Below, piece after piece: positions 6,570 to 16,040 of a DNA stretch of 32,279 nt. Each line of letters opens with the position of its first letter. The first letter of the stretch is position 1. The DNA comes from SYHX01 sp049317645 (GTDB taxonomy: Bacteria; Bacteroidota; Bacteroidia; UBA7662): NCBI GenBank assembly GCA_049317645.1, contig JBMOHV010000017.1, positions 1-32,279 on the forward strand, written 5' to 3'. Under the pieces are notes generated by a model that was given only the letters and a program-made list of their open reading frames with translations, was not told the origin of the DNA and did no database searches. Both the position numbers and the translations under genes were made by a program.

Positions 6570-8675
6570 ATGACGGAACATCCCTTGTTTTACGATTTGG
6601 CCTATCTCAAAGGAATGGGCCCGCAGCGTGCGGCCTGGATACGCGACGAATTGGGCCTGGGTTCTTTCCACGATTTTTTGGCTTTTTTTCCGAATCGATA
6701 CCTGGATCGTTCCGAGGTATATCCTCTGCAATCTTTGGACGAAGGCCCCGCAGCGCTGCAAACACGAGGCAAGGTGATGCGCATCGAAAAAGTAGGGCTA
6801 GGCAAAGTGCAGCGACTGGTTGCGACCGTGACCGATGGGCACGGATGGTTGGAACTTGTGTGGTTTCAGTCCCTGCGTTGGGCGGAATCGGCCGTTAAGC
6901 CCGGGGATGAGTATTTGATTTTTGGCAAGGTGAGCCGGTACAAAGGGCAATTGCAAATGGCCCACCCCGAATTAACGCTTTGGGCTGAGTGGACCAAAAG
7001 CGGGGGTGCATCTCTCAGTCCTGTTTACCCGATCTCCGAGAAACTCAAGCAACGGGGATTGAGCAATCGTTGGTGGATTTCGATGGTTCAACAAGCCTTG
7101 GAACAGGTTAGTGGCTCGATCGCTGAAATTTTGCCTCGGTTCATCCTTGACGCTGAACAATTACCGCAACGTAGCGAGGCGATGAAACAAGCGCATTTTC
7201 CGGAAAGCAACGAAGAGCTGCGAGCGGCTTTGCGTCGTTTTAAGTTGGAGGAATTGTTTTTTTTGCAATGGGGGGTGTTAAGGATTCGCAGTCTACGCAA
7301 AATCCGCAATCCGGGTCATCGATTCGAAAAGGTAGGGGACTTGTTTCATGATTTTTATCATCGATGCCTGCCCTTTGAATTGACCGACGCCCAAAAAAAG
7401 GTCCTCAAAGAAATTCGAGCAGACCTCAAGGCAGGTTCCCAAATGAACCGACTCTTGCAGGGTGATGTGGGGAGTGGCAAGACCTTGGTGGCTTTGATGA
7501 GCATGCTTTTGGCGGTGGATAACGGATTTCAGGCTTGCATGATGGCTCCTACGGAATTATTGGCCCGCCAACACTTGGTATCCCTCACTCAATTTTTGGG
7601 CGATTTGCCGGTTCGCATTGGTTTGTTAACCGGTCAAGTCAAAGGGGCAACCCGACGACAATTGCTCGAAGATTTGTACAACGGCGACCTTCAGATTTTG
7701 GTGGGGACCCATGCCCTGATTCAGGAGCATGTGCGATTCAAGAATTTGGGTTTGGCGGTTATCGATGAGCAGCATCGTTTTGGGGTCGAACAAAGGGCCA
7801 TGTTATGGGCCAAATCCCGCATACCTCCCCATGTTTTGGTGATGACGGCCACTCCGATACCCCGGACCCTTGCGATGACCCGCTACGGAGATTTGGAGGT
7901 GTCCGTGATGAATCAATTGCCTGCAGGTCGCAGGGCCGTTCGCACCGTGGTGACCCCCGAGGCCAAACGTCTCAAAATGTTCACCTTCCTGGCTCAACAA
8001 ATGCGATCTGGACGCCAAGTTTACGTGGTTTATCCAGCGATACGGGAGACCGAGGACCAAGATATTAAATTCCTTTACGACGGATACGAAGCCATGTTAC
8101 GGGTCTTTCCGCGCCCAGAATTTGAATTGGCCGTGGTACATGGCCAAATGAAAGGCGCCGATCGGGACCTAGAAATGCAACGATTTGTGAGCGGAAAGGC
8201 CCAATTACTGGTGGCTACCACGGTCATTGAAGTAGGGGTCAATGTGCCCAATGCAACGGTCATGGTGATTGAAAATGCGGAACGATTTGGCCTGGCCCAA
8301 CTCCATCAGTTGCGTGGTCGTGTGGGCCGGGGTTCCGAGCAGAGTTACTGCCTCCTGATGCACAAAGACCGTCCTTCGGAACAGGCCAAGCAGCGACTGG
8401 ATGCCTTGGCATCGACCACCGACGGGTTTCTGATTGCCGAAATGGATTTGCAATTACGCGGTCCCGGAGATATGGCGGGGACTCAGCAAAGCGGGGTGAT
8501 GGAACTCAAATACGCGGATTTGGTCCATGACGGGGAAACGATGGAAAAGGCCCGCGATTATGCTCGCCAAATTATGGAGGCCGATCCCCAAGCTACGGGT
8601 GAAACCATGGGCCGATTGGCGTTGGCTTACGATCGCTTTTATGGTAAAAGCAAAAATTGGAGCAAGATATCTTGA
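6570..8675 (+). CDS. recG: ATP-dependent DNA helicase RecG
   Basis: 701-residue fork-reversal helicase that remodels stalled replication forks and Holliday junctions. The N-terminal wedge (OB) domain is at about 60-155. Helicase motifs are GDVGSGKT (Walker A, 298-305), DEQH (Walker B, 399-402), MTATPIPRT (motif III) and QLRGRVGRGSEQSYC (motif VI). The C-terminal RecG/TRCF region follows (LRGPGDMAGTQQSG). Length is normal for the family. It follows gldD by 15 bp and is probably in the same transcript. It ends one base away from the convergent 54-residue gene, leaving no room for a terminator. Confidence 0.97.
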   Translation: MTEHPLFYDLAYLKGMGPQRAAWIRDELGLGSFHDFLAFFPNRYLDRSEVYPLQSLDEGPAALQTRGKVMRIEKVGLGKVQRLVATVTDGHGWLELVWFQSLRWAESAVKPGDEYLIFGKVSRYKGQLQMAHPELTLWAEWTKSGGASLSPVYPISEKLKQRGLSNRWWISMVQQALEQVSGSIAEILPRFILDAEQLPQRSEAMKQAHFPESNEELRAALRRFKLEELFFLQWGVLRIRSLRKIRNPGHRFEKVGDLFHDFYHRCLPFELTDAQKKVLKEIRADLKAGSQMNRLLQGDVGSGKTLVALMSMLLAVDNGFQACMMAPTELLARQHLVSLTQFLGDLPVRIGLLTGQVKGATRRQLLEDLYNGDLQILVGTHALIQEHVRFKNLGLAVIDEQHRFGVEQRAMLWAKSRIPPHVLVMTATPIPRTLAMTRYGDLEVSVMNQLPAGRRAVRTVVTPEAKRLKMFTFLAQQMRSGRQVYVVYPAIRETEDQDIKFLYDGYEAMLRVFPRPEFELAVVHGQMKGADRDLEMQRFVSGKAQLLVATTVIEVGVNVPNATVMVIENAERFGLAQLHQLRGRVGRGSEQSYCLLMHKDRPSEQAKQRLDALASTTDGFLIAEMDLQLRGPGDMAGTQQSGVMELKYADLVHDGETMEKARDYARQIMEADPQATGETMGRLALAYDRFYGKSKNWSKIS

Positions 8676-8676
8676 C

Positions 8677-8841
8677 CTAACCCCGAGCGCAGGACCTAAA
8701 AACCAGCACCAAAACCCCTGCAATGAACATGAGGATGCTGATTCGGTTAATCCCATGCATCATGCGCAGGTTAAAATTGCCGCTGCGATGGGCGCCTCCA
8801 GTCCGGAAGACCTCTACAAAATACCGAAGGAATTTGGACAT
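8677..8841 (-). CDS. Small single-pass membrane protein, DUF6728-like
   Basis: A 54-residue ORF starting at ATG 8841 (MSKFLRYFVEVFRTGGAHRS...) with one C-terminal transmembrane helix at about 33-48 (RISILMFIAGVLVLVF), followed by a short basic tail. The centre, NFNLRMMHGINRISI, matches a motif I associate with the DUF6728 family of short Bacteroidota proteins. The amphipathic, positively charged N-terminal half should sit in the cytoplasm. The gene is 41 bp downstream of rodA on the same strand, the last position of the mreBCD-mrdA-rodA row, and stops one base from recG. No function is known to me; a role near the elongation machinery is inference from position. The reading frame is certain and the family name moderately so. 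Confidence 0.8.
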   Translation of the reverse strand: MSKFLRYFVEVFRTGGAHRSGNFNLRMMHGINRISILMFIAGVLVLVFRSCARG

Positions 8842-8882
8842 TGTTTTGGTTTAAGGTAGAACCCTTCGGAGCCCCAAAGGTT

Positions 8883-10154
8883 TTAGCGTATTCCCAACAT
8901 CCGCCCACTATCGAGCCGAAGCAGGATCGCAATCATGGCTGTAAAGGACCAAAGGGAGGAGCCTCCATAGCTAATCAGGGGGAGGGGAATCCCGATGACC
9001 GGCAAGAGGCCCAAAGTCATACCGATATTGATCGTTACGTGCAAAAAAAGAATGCAGCCAATACCGTAGCCATAGACTCGGCCAAAGGTCCCCGGTTGGC
9101 GCTCGGCAATCTGAAAAATCCGAATCAACAAAAAACCAAACAGGGCTAAGAGCAGGGCACTGCCCCAAAATCCATATTCTTCCGCGATGGTACAAAAAAT
9201 AAAGTCGGTACTTTGCTCCGGAACAAAGTCAAACTTGGTTTGGGTTCCTTGCAAAAATCCTTTGCCCCACAACCCCCCGGAACCAATGGCGATCAAGGAT
9301 TGATGCACATTGTAACCGGCTCCGCGCAGGTCGTTCACTTTGCCCAACAAGACGAGGATGCGTTGCTTTTGGTGAGGGAGCAGGATATTATCAAAGGCGT
9401 AGCCTACAGCCAGAACCAGGGCCAGGGCCGGAATCAAGTATCGAATCGAAACCAAAGCCGCTTTGCGGCTGTTGGCGGCCATCACCACATAGAGCAGGGC
9501 GGTCGCTGGAAGGACGATGGCCATGGTATTCGCTCCCAGCCAAAGGGTGAGAACCGAGACAAAGGCCGAAGCCAAACCGAACAACAGATAATTCACTGAT
9601 AGGCCCTCGCGGTAAAAAACCAAAACAAAGGCTACATAAACCAGAGCGCTCCCGGTATCCTTCTGAAGGAGCAATAAAATAACGGGAATCAACAACCACA
9701 GGCCTGCCAAAAGTTGGGACGAAAAGCGATCCAATCGCACCGGACGATTCGCGAAAAAATACGCAACCATCAAAGCCGTACTAAGCTTCATAAACTCAGC
9801 GGGCTGCAAGCGAAAACTACCCACCTCGAACCAGGCCCTTGCACCGTTGACTTCTCGACCCAAAAAGGCCACAGCCAGCCCCAAAACCATGGTAATCAAA
9901 TAGATAATAGGGCTGCTATGATAAAAAATTCGAGGGTGTACCGAAAGAATCACAATCATGAGACCCCAAGAGCTCAGGATCCAAACCATTTGTTTGCCGT
10001 AGTTCTGATCCAGGTCCCAAAGGTGGCGATGCGAAGGATTGTAAACCGCCGCATAGATAGCGATCCATCCAATCAGACAAAGCGCCGCATAGGTCCATAA
10101 CAAAGGTTTGTCGATGAACTGAAAGACACTTTTTTCTTCACGAACGACACTCAT
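8883..10154 (-). CDS. rodA: Rod shape-determining protein RodA (SEDS glycosyltransferase)
   Basis: 423-residue polytopic inner-membrane protein that polymerises lipid II into glycan strands together with PBP2 during cell elongation. About ten hydrophobic segments are visible. The SEDS catalytic aspartate is D317 in PEQSTDFIFCTIAEEYGFWG, and the conserved C-terminal stretch GIPLPLISYGGSS is present. The start is ATG 10154 (MSVVREEKSVFQFID). The reading frame stays open 264 bp further upstream, but that part is antisense-quality, Arg-rich sequence inside mrdA. The ATG overlaps the mrdA TGA by 4 bp (ATGA), so the two partner enzymes are translationally coupled. Confidence 0.96.
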   Translation of the reverse strand: MSVVREEKSVFQFIDKPLLWTYAALCLIGWIAIYAAVYNPSHRHLWDLDQNYGKQMVWILSSWGLMIVILSVHPRIFYHSSPIIYLITMVLGLAVAFLGREVNGARAWFEVGSFRLQPAEFMKLSTALMVAYFFANRPVRLDRFSSQLLAGLWLLIPVILLLLQKDTGSALVYVAFVLVFYREGLSVNYLLFGLASAFVSVLTLWLGANTMAIVLPATALLYVVMAANSRKAALVSIRYLIPALALVLAVGYAFDNILLPHQKQRILVLLGKVNDLRGAGYNVHQSLIAIGSGGLWGKGFLQGTQTKFDFVPEQSTDFIFCTIAEEYGFWGSALLLALFGFLLIRIFQIAERQPGTFGRVYGYGIGCILFLHVTINIGMTLGLLPVIGIPLPLISYGGSSLWSFTAMIAILLRLDSGRMLGIR

Positions 10155-12022
10155 AAGCGTTTGGTTGAGGCGGTGTCCATGCCGGCCGGCAAGATGCGGG
10201 CTTTGAGGAGGCGTTCTTCGAGTTCGGTGCGACGGGTCCCTCCCCGGAGGTATTTTTCGATCATAAGGCTGGCCACCGGTGCCGCCCAAACCCCTCCGAA
10301 TCCAGCGTTTTCGACAACGACCGCGATCGCAATCTTGGGGTTCTCGCGGGGTGCGAAGCAGACGAAGACGGCATGGTCCTCGCCGTGGGGATTTTGGGCC
10401 GTTCCGGTTTTTCCGCAAACCACGATGCTGTCAATTTTGCCGTAGGCCGTGGCGGTCCCCATGTCCACAACTTTTTGCATGGCCTCTTGGACCACATTGA
10501 AATGCCTGGCTTGAACCGGTACTTGATAGGTTTGCCGGTATTTCATTTTTTTCTGACCGGTGACGCCGATGCTCCTCACGAGGTGAGGGGCGTAGTATTT
10601 TCCTTTGTTGGCAAAGATGGCCATGGTATGAGCCATTTGAAGGGGCGTAATTCCAAATTCCCCTTGTCCTATGGACAGGGAAATGATGGTGGATGATTTC
10701 CATCGGTTTTTGCCGTAGATTTTGTCGTAGTATTCCGGGCTGGGCAGAATTCCTTTGCGCTCATTGGGCAAGTCGATTTCACACTTGCGTCCGATGTTAA
10801 ATTTTTGCATATAGTCGAACCAAACCTTGTAGCCGTCTCTGGGCTTGAGGCCTCGGTTTTGGTCAACCATGGTTTTGAAGACATAACAATAGTAGGGGTT
10901 GCACGAAAGCTGGATAGACTCTTCCAGGTTGAGAGCCACGTGTTTGTGGGTGCATTTGACAACGTGCCCGGCAATGGCGTAACCCCCACCGCAGGGAAAA
11001 CGCGTTTCAGGGCCAATCAGCCCCAGTTCTTGGCCAATCAAGGCCTGCAGAGATTTGACGATGGACCCTGGAGGGTACATGGCTTGGAGGGGGCGATTAA
11101 AAAGAGGTTTGAGCGGGTCTTTTTGGAGGCGGCGGTAGTTTTTGCCTCGGACATTGCCCACCAGCAAGGCGGGGTCGTAGGATGGGGTGGACACCATGGT
11201 GAGGACTTCGCCCGTCGATGGGTCAATAGCCACCACCGATCCTCTTTTGTTGGCCATCAATTGTTCGGCATACACCTGAAGTTCAATATCCAAACCCAGA
11301 TGCAGGTCTTCACCCGGGATGGGGAGGGAGTCAAAAGCCCCGTCTTTGTAACGACCCACTTCGCGGTTGTGAACATCCACATACCGGTACTGAACCCCCC
11401 GCTTGCCTTTGAGGTAGTTCTCGTAGGTTTTCTCTAAGCCGCTGATGCCAACATAGTCCCCAGCATTGTATTCTCCATTGGATTTTTCGATCAATTCAGG
11501 GGAGGCTTCGCCAACATACCCCAGGGCATGAGCTGCCGCAGGATAGAGGTAGGTACGGACGGTTCGGGTTTCCGCATAGATTCCGCTAAAATCGTGGAGT
11601 CCTTCCTGGATTTGCGCAAAATCCTCGACCCGAATCTGGGCATGCAACAGGGTGGGACGAAAGCGGGAATAGGTCGTAGCCTTGCGGAGTCTCAAAACAA
11701 GTTCGTCCAACGGCAAGCGGATCAAATCAGCCAGACGAGCGGTATCCAACGGTTGAGGCAATTCACCGGGAACCACCATCAAATCGTAGATCGGACGGTT
11801 GACGACGATTTTTTTGCCGTTGCGGTCAAAGATGATGCCTCTGGGGGCATAGGCGTTGACTCTTCGGATGGCATTCTGTTGCGCTAATTCTTGGTATTTG
11901 TGATCCAGGATTTGGACCGTGAGGAGTCGGATCAAAAAGATAACCAGTACCACAACCACCGTCCATACCAAGACCATGGTTCGGTTTTCGATGGCGGGTT
12001 CCTTGTTGTAGGTTGGGTTCAT
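10151..12022 (-). CDS. mrdA: Penicillin-binding protein 2 (class B transpeptidase)
   Basis: 623-residue peptidoglycan DD-transpeptidase, partner of RodA. One N-terminal membrane helix (about 16-37) is followed by the PBP dimerisation domain (YAPRGIIFDRNG at 58-69) and the transpeptidase domain. The active site reads S320-I-V-K323 in YPPGSIVKS, S373-C-N375, and K538-T-G540 in CGKTGTAQNP. The SxxK motif has Ile-Val where many relatives have Thr-Phe. The start is ATG 12022 (MNPTYNKEPAIENRT); an upstream in-frame ATG at 12130 would overlap mreD heavily. It follows mreD by 13 bp and overlaps rodA by 4 bp. Confidence 0.95.
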   Translation of the reverse strand: MNPTYNKEPAIENRTMVLVWTVVVVLVIFLIRLLTVQILDHKYQELAQQNAIRRVNAYAPRGIIFDRNGKKIVVNRPIYDLMVVPGELPQPLDTARLADLIRLPLDELVLRLRKATTYSRFRPTLLHAQIRVEDFAQIQEGLHDFSGIYAETRTVRTYLYPAAAHALGYVGEASPELIEKSNGEYNAGDYVGISGLEKTYENYLKGKRGVQYRYVDVHNREVGRYKDGAFDSLPIPGEDLHLGLDIELQVYAEQLMANKRGSVVAIDPSTGEVLTMVSTPSYDPALLVGNVRGKNYRRLQKDPLKPLFNRPLQAMYPPGSIVKSLQALIGQELGLIGPETRFPCGGGYAIAGHVVKCTHKHVALNLEESIQLSCNPYYCYVFKTMVDQNRGLKPRDGYKVWFDYMQKFNIGRKCEIDLPNERKGILPSPEYYDKIYGKNRWKSSTIISLSIGQGEFGITPLQMAHTMAIFANKGKYYAPHLVRSIGVTGQKKMKYRQTYQVPVQARHFNVVQEAMQKVVDMGTATAYGKIDSIVVCGKTGTAQNPHGEDHAVFVCFAPRENPKIAIAVVVENAGFGGVWAAPVASLMIEKYLRGGTRRTELEERLLKARILPAGMDTASTKRL

Positions 12023-12035
12023 AGCGCTGAACCTT

Positions 12036-12545
12036 TTAACGCGCTGACTTGGTTTGGTTGGTCCATTGCAAAATCGACCAAAGCAGACCAAAGACCAAGA
12101 TGGAACTCGCAAAGGCTTTGAGTAGGGCATAGCCCCAATGGGCCAAGCGCAGGCTTTCGAGAAGGTACAAGGCCGCGTGATGGATAAAGATCAAGCCGCC
12201 CGCATAGCTGAGCAGGGATCGGAATTCGAGATCCCGCAGGTCCGGGTCCGGATGGTCTTGGAGCGTGACAGGAGAAACGGTCAACCGTATCCAATAGGAG
12301 CGCAGGTAGATGACCAGGGTAGAAACCATCGCATGGATGGCTCCGCTTTGCAGCGAGCTATCGACCCACCAGCCAATCCCAAAGGCTACGAGCATTTGCA
12401 AGGCCAGGTTCCAACCCAGAGGCAGCCAAACCAAGGCCATCACGTAAACCATTGGATTGATTAGCCCCATCCAATGGATGCGGTTGAAGACGCCACCTTG
12501 CAGGAGCACGACCGTAATCAACAAAATCCAAGGGCTGCGGTTCAT
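12036..12545 (-). CDS. mreD: Rod shape-determining protein MreD
   Basis: 169-residue small integral membrane protein of the elongasome, identified mainly by its place between mreC and mrdA plus topology. It has about five hydrophobic helices, beginning with MNRSPWILLITVVLLQGGVF. The segment near 90-105 (LRDLEFRSLLSYAGGLI) and the following helix resemble the MreD pattern of Bacteroidota. MreD sequences are poorly conserved, so context carries most of the weight. It is 15 bp from mreC and 13 bp from mrdA. Confidence 0.9.
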   Translation of the reverse strand: MNRSPWILLITVVLLQGGVFNRIHWMGLINPMVYVMALVWLPLGWNLALQMLVAFGIGWWVDSSLQSGAIHAMVSTLVIYLRSYWIRLTVSPVTLQDHPDPDLRDLEFRSLLSYAGGLIFIHHAALYLLESLRLAHWGYALLKAFASSILVFGLLWSILQWTNQTKSAR

Positions 12546-12560
12546 GGGTCCTTACTTCGT

Positions 12561-13397
12561 TTAATTTTGGTCAGGTAGGAGCTCTTCGCGCTCTTCTTGA
12601 AACGTAGGGCGCATCACCTGAACATGATCCAGGCGGTGGTAATCGACCGATAACATAACGCGAATTTTGTAGGTAATGGCACCGGGTACGGTTTCGATTC
12701 GGTCGATACGACCCAGTCGAAGGCCAGGAGGATAAACCGATGAATAGGTGCTGCTAACCAGCGAATCGCCTACCTTGATAGGGATATGAATGGGAAAGTC
12801 CATTAATTCAGCATAACGCGTAGAGCCCCCGGTCCAAACCAAGGACCCGGTTGTTTGGGAGGCGGTGTGCAGGGCGCTGGTTCGCAATTTTGTGTTAATC
12901 AAAGGAATAACACGGGCAAAGCGCGGCGAAACGGCCTGCACCTGCCCGACGATTTTATGGCCCTGGACGACGGCCATCCGTGGCTGTATACCTTCCAAGG
13001 AACCTTTGTCCAGCAGGAGGTAATTGTGTTGCGCATTGGTGCCGGCATAGAGAACCCGGGCTGATCGGATCAGATCCACCCGTAGGGTGGTGTCCGACCA
13101 TGTTTCGTTGGTATTTGTTTTTTGGAGGGAATCCGCGACCCCAAGGGAATCCGAAATCATTTGCCTAAGCAGGGCCAACTCTTGATTGAGACGGAGGTTT
13201 TCATCGTCCATGCGCCAAAAACGGGTCGCCCGGTGAATCATGGACTGGTAGGAGCCAGCCGTCTCTATTTGCCATTGATTCAGGCGACTGCGGTGGTAGG
13301 CTTGTTCAGAAAATGTTATCCATGCCCCGATGGATTCGAGGAAAATCAACCATAAGAAAAACCTGTACCTGAACAGCCAAATCGCCAATGCACCCAT
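12561..13397 (-). CDS. mreC: Rod shape-determining protein MreC
   Basis: 278-residue bitopic protein linking the MreB filament to PBP2 and RodA in the periplasm. One N-terminal transmembrane helix (about 10-30), a coiled coil (about 45-95), then the two-lobed beta domain (about 105-265), with family stretches such as NYLLLDKGSLEGIQPRMAVV and VGQVQAVSPRFARVIPLINT. It lies 7 bp after mreB and 15 bp before mreD, so it is clearly in the same operon. Length and domain order are normal. Confidence 0.95.
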   Translation of the reverse strand: MGALAIWLFRYRFFLWLIFLESIGAWITFSEQAYHRSRLNQWQIETAGSYQSMIHRATRFWRMDDENLRLNQELALLRQMISDSLGVADSLQKTNTNETWSDTTLRVDLIRSARVLYAGTNAQHNYLLLDKGSLEGIQPRMAVVQGHKIVGQVQAVSPRFARVIPLINTKLRTSALHTASQTTGSLVWTGGSTRYAELMDFPIHIPIKVGDSLVSSTYSSVYPPGLRLGRIDRIETVPGAITYKIRVMLSVDYHRLDHVQVMRPTFQEEREELLPDQN

Positions 13398-13404
13398 GAA
13401 GGAA

Positions 13405-14427
13405 TCAGGTCATCAGGAACTGGAAACGATGAATATTCTTGAGGGCAATCCCGGTTCCGCGGACGACGGCGCGCAGTGGGTCTTCAGCCACAATCACCTT
13501 GAGTTTGGTTTTGGCGCTAATGCGTTTATCAAGCCCACGGATCAGAGCGCCGCCACCCGTCAAATAAATTCCGGTTTCATGAATATCCGAAGCCAATTCC
13601 GGGGGGGTGATTTCGAGGGCCTTCAAGATGGCGCCTTCAACCTTGGAAATGGATTTATCCAAGGCCGTTGCGATTTCGGAATAGGTCAAGGAAATCTCGC
13701 GCGGTATACCGGTCATCAAATCCCGACCGCTCACCATCATAGGCGGTGGTGGATCGTCCAAGGTGGTCAAGGCCGAACCGATATTGATTTTGATCATTTC
13801 GGCGGTGCGTTCACCCACCAACATATTGTGTTGGCGACGAACGTATTCCAAAACATCGGCCGTGAATTGGTCGCCGGCAACGCGGATCGATTCATCGCAA
13901 ACAATCCCTGCCAAAGCAATGACCGCAATTTCGGAGGTTCCGCCTCCGATATCAATGATCATATTGCCTTTGGGTTCTTCGACATCGATACCAATACCAA
14001 TGGCAGCGGCCATCGGTTCGTGAATCAGGTACACTTCCTTGGCTCCGGCATGTTCGGCGGAGTCCCGAACCGCTCTTTTTTCGACTTCGGTGATTCCCGA
14101 GGGTATGCAGACCACCATGCGCAACGAAGGGGCAAAAAACCGCTTGGTGGGGTTGATCATGCTGATCATACCCCGAATCATGTGCTCGGCTGCGTGAAAG
14201 TCTGCAATGACACCATCCCTCAGAGGGCGGATCGTCTTGATGTTCTCGTGCGTTTTGCCGTGCATTTGTTGGGCCTTCTTGCCGATTGCAATCACCTTGC
14301 CGGTGTTTCGGTCCAGGGCCACAATCGAGGGCTCGTCCACCACAATGGTGTCCTTGTGAATAATCAGCGTATTGGCAGTACCCAGGTCAATCGCAATTTC
14401 CTGCGTAAAAAGGTCAAATAATCCCAT
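13405..14427 (-). CDS. mreB: Rod shape-determining actin homologue MreB
   Basis: 340-residue bacterial actin that forms membrane-bound filaments steering wall synthesis. The actin ATPase motifs are phosphate-1 at D14 (IAIDLGTANTLI), phosphate-2 at D159 (MIIDIGGGTSEIAVI), and the adenosine motif YLTGGGALIRGLDKRI near the C-terminus. The N-terminus MGLFDLFTQE could form the short amphipathic membrane-binding element seen in the family. It follows purH by 52 bp and leads mreC. Length is normal. Confidence 0.97.
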   Translation of the reverse strand: MGLFDLFTQEIAIDLGTANTLIIHKDTIVVDEPSIVALDRNTGKVIAIGKKAQQMHGKTHENIKTIRPLRDGVIADFHAAEHMIRGMISMINPTKRFFAPSLRMVVCIPSGITEVEKRAVRDSAEHAGAKEVYLIHEPMAAAIGIGIDVEEPKGNMIIDIGGGTSEIAVIALAGIVCDESIRVAGDQFTADVLEYVRRQHNMLVGERTAEMIKINIGSALTTLDDPPPPMMVSGRDLMTGIPREISLTYSEIATALDKSISKVEGAILKALEITPPELASDIHETGIYLTGGGALIRGLDKRISAKTKLKVIVAEDPLRAVVRGTGIALKNIHRFQFLMT

Positions 14428-14479
14428 ATCAAAAATCGTAGTTGCAGCGAATCTAATGCCGGACGGAGCGTTCTCCTCC

Positions 14480-16003
14480 TTAATGTTTGAAATGTCTTCG
14501 TCCGGTCATGACCATAGCCATGTTGTTGCGATCGCAAAAGTCAATGCTATCCTGGTCCTTGACCGAACCACCGGGCTGGACAACCGCCCGGATACCTTCC
14601 TGAAAGGCTACTTCAACGCTGTCGGCAAAGGGGAAAAAGGCATCGCTGGCCATAACGGCGCCCTGAACATCAAAATCAAAAGTGCGGGCCTTGTGGGCGG
14701 CCTGGCGCATCGCATCAATTCGGGAACTCTGGCCGGTACCCGAACCTATTAACTGACGATTCCGAACCAGGACAATCGCGTTGCTGCGGGTATGTTTGAC
14801 GATTTTGAGGGCAAAAACCATGTCCTCTATCTCGGAGGGCTGGGGGGCAACGCGGGTCACCACCTTGAAATCTTCGGTTGCTTCGGTCACCGAGTCCGGA
14901 TCCTGGACAAGGTACCCCCCCAAGACACTGCGAACTTGAATGCCGGATGGCGGAATGGACTTGAGCCGTAGGAGAATGCGGTTTTTTTTGCGTGAGAGCA
15001 GTTCCACCGCCTCTGCTGAGAAATCGGGAGCAATCAGGACTTCGTAGAAAATCTGGTCGATGGCCGAGGCACATTCCAGGTCTACGCATCGATTAGCGGC
15101 CAGGACCCCCCCAAAAGCCGAAACCGGGTCACCGGCCAGGGCATCCTTCCAAGCTTGGGTTAGGTGGTCTCTGCTAGCCAAACCGCAGGCGTTGTTGTGT
15201 TTGATGACCACAAAGGTGGGGTCATGGAATTCAGAGAGCAGGGAAACGGCCGCATCCACATCCAGGAGGTTGTTGTAGCTCAGGGCTTTTCCGGAGAGCA
15301 CCTCAAAATGTTGGTCCAAGGGACCGTAGAAGGACGCCTTTTGGTGGGGATTTTCGCCGTATCTCAAAACATGGGAATCGTCGTTGCTGATTCGGAGCGC
15401 TGGAACCAAACCATCCCGGTTGAGATAATCAAAAATGGCGCGGTCGTAGTGGGAGGTCACTGCAAAGGCTTCGGCTGCATAGGTCTCGCGTTCGGCCAGG
15501 CTGGTTCCACCTTGTTCCAAAATTTGATTCAGTATCCGAGGGTATTGACGGGCTGAGGAAACCACGGTGCATTGCAGGTGGTTCTTGGCGGCGGCTCGTA
15601 GCAGGCTAATCCCGCCGATATCGATTTTTTCGATGAGTTCGGCGTTGGTACCGCCATTCAAAAGGGTTTGTTCAAAGGGGTACAGGTCAACGATGACCAA
15701 ATCCAACGGGGGGATTTCGTGGGCCGCCATTTCGTTGAGATCGTCCATATGCTCGGAACGGTGAAGGATTCCGCCAAAGACCTTGGGATGCAGGGTCTTG
15801 ACTCGTCCCCCCAAAATGGATGGGTACCCGGTGAGGTCTTCAACCTTCTTGGTTTTGACACCCAAGCCCTCCAAAAAATCCCTCGTGCCCCCGGTAGACC
15901 AAATTTCGATACCTCGCTCGTGCAGTGCCAGAGCCAATCGGTCCAGGCCTTCTTTGTGGTAAACCGAGATAAGTGCGGAGCGTACAGGGCGAATATCAGG
16001 CAT
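14480..16003 (-). CDS. purH: Bifunctional AICAR transformylase/IMP cyclohydrolase
   Basis: 507-residue enzyme for the last two steps of purine synthesis: formyl transfer to AICAR, then ring closure to IMP. The cyclohydrolase (MGS-like) domain is at 1-140, with WSTGGT at 35-40 and GGRVKTLHPKVFGGIL at 65-80. The transformylase domain follows, with RYGENPHQ at 214-221 and the catalytic pair K268-H269 in VVIKHNNACG. The C-terminal stretch SDAFFPFADSVEVA is also typical. Association of purH with mreB is common in Bacteroidota. An exact -7 promoter match and an inverted repeat lie 38-67 bp upstream. Confidence 0.97.
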   Translation of the reverse strand: MPDIRPVRSALISVYHKEGLDRLALALHERGIEIWSTGGTRDFLEGLGVKTKKVEDLTGYPSILGGRVKTLHPKVFGGILHRSEHMDDLNEMAAHEIPPLDLVIVDLYPFEQTLLNGGTNAELIEKIDIGGISLLRAAAKNHLQCTVVSSARQYPRILNQILEQGGTSLAERETYAAEAFAVTSHYDRAIFDYLNRDGLVPALRISNDDSHVLRYGENPHQKASFYGPLDQHFEVLSGKALSYNNLLDVDAAVSLLSEFHDPTFVVIKHNNACGLASRDHLTQAWKDALAGDPVSAFGGVLAANRCVDLECASAIDQIFYEVLIAPDFSAEAVELLSRKKNRILLRLKSIPPSGIQVRSVLGGYLVQDPDSVTEATEDFKVVTRVAPQPSEIEDMVFALKIVKHTRSNAIVLVRNRQLIGSGTGQSSRIDAMRQAAHKARTFDFDVQGAVMASDAFFPFADSVEVAFQEGIRAVVQPGGSVKDQDSIDFCDRNNMAMVMTGRRHFKH

Positions 16004-16040
16004 GGTTGGGGGTCGTCCGATGAGGGTTGAATGCGGTGAT

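Noticed and set aside
10155..10418. 88-codon N-terminal extension of rodA
   Set aside because: Arg/Pro-rich out-of-frame sequence within mrdA; RodA proteins begin near the ATG at 10154, which overlaps the mrdA stop in a typical ATGA arrangement.
13330..14421. 363-codon open frame on the plus strand opposite mreB
   Set aside because: It is the antisense shadow of the strongly supported mreB; the translation is rich in Asn, His and Gly with no recognisable domain.
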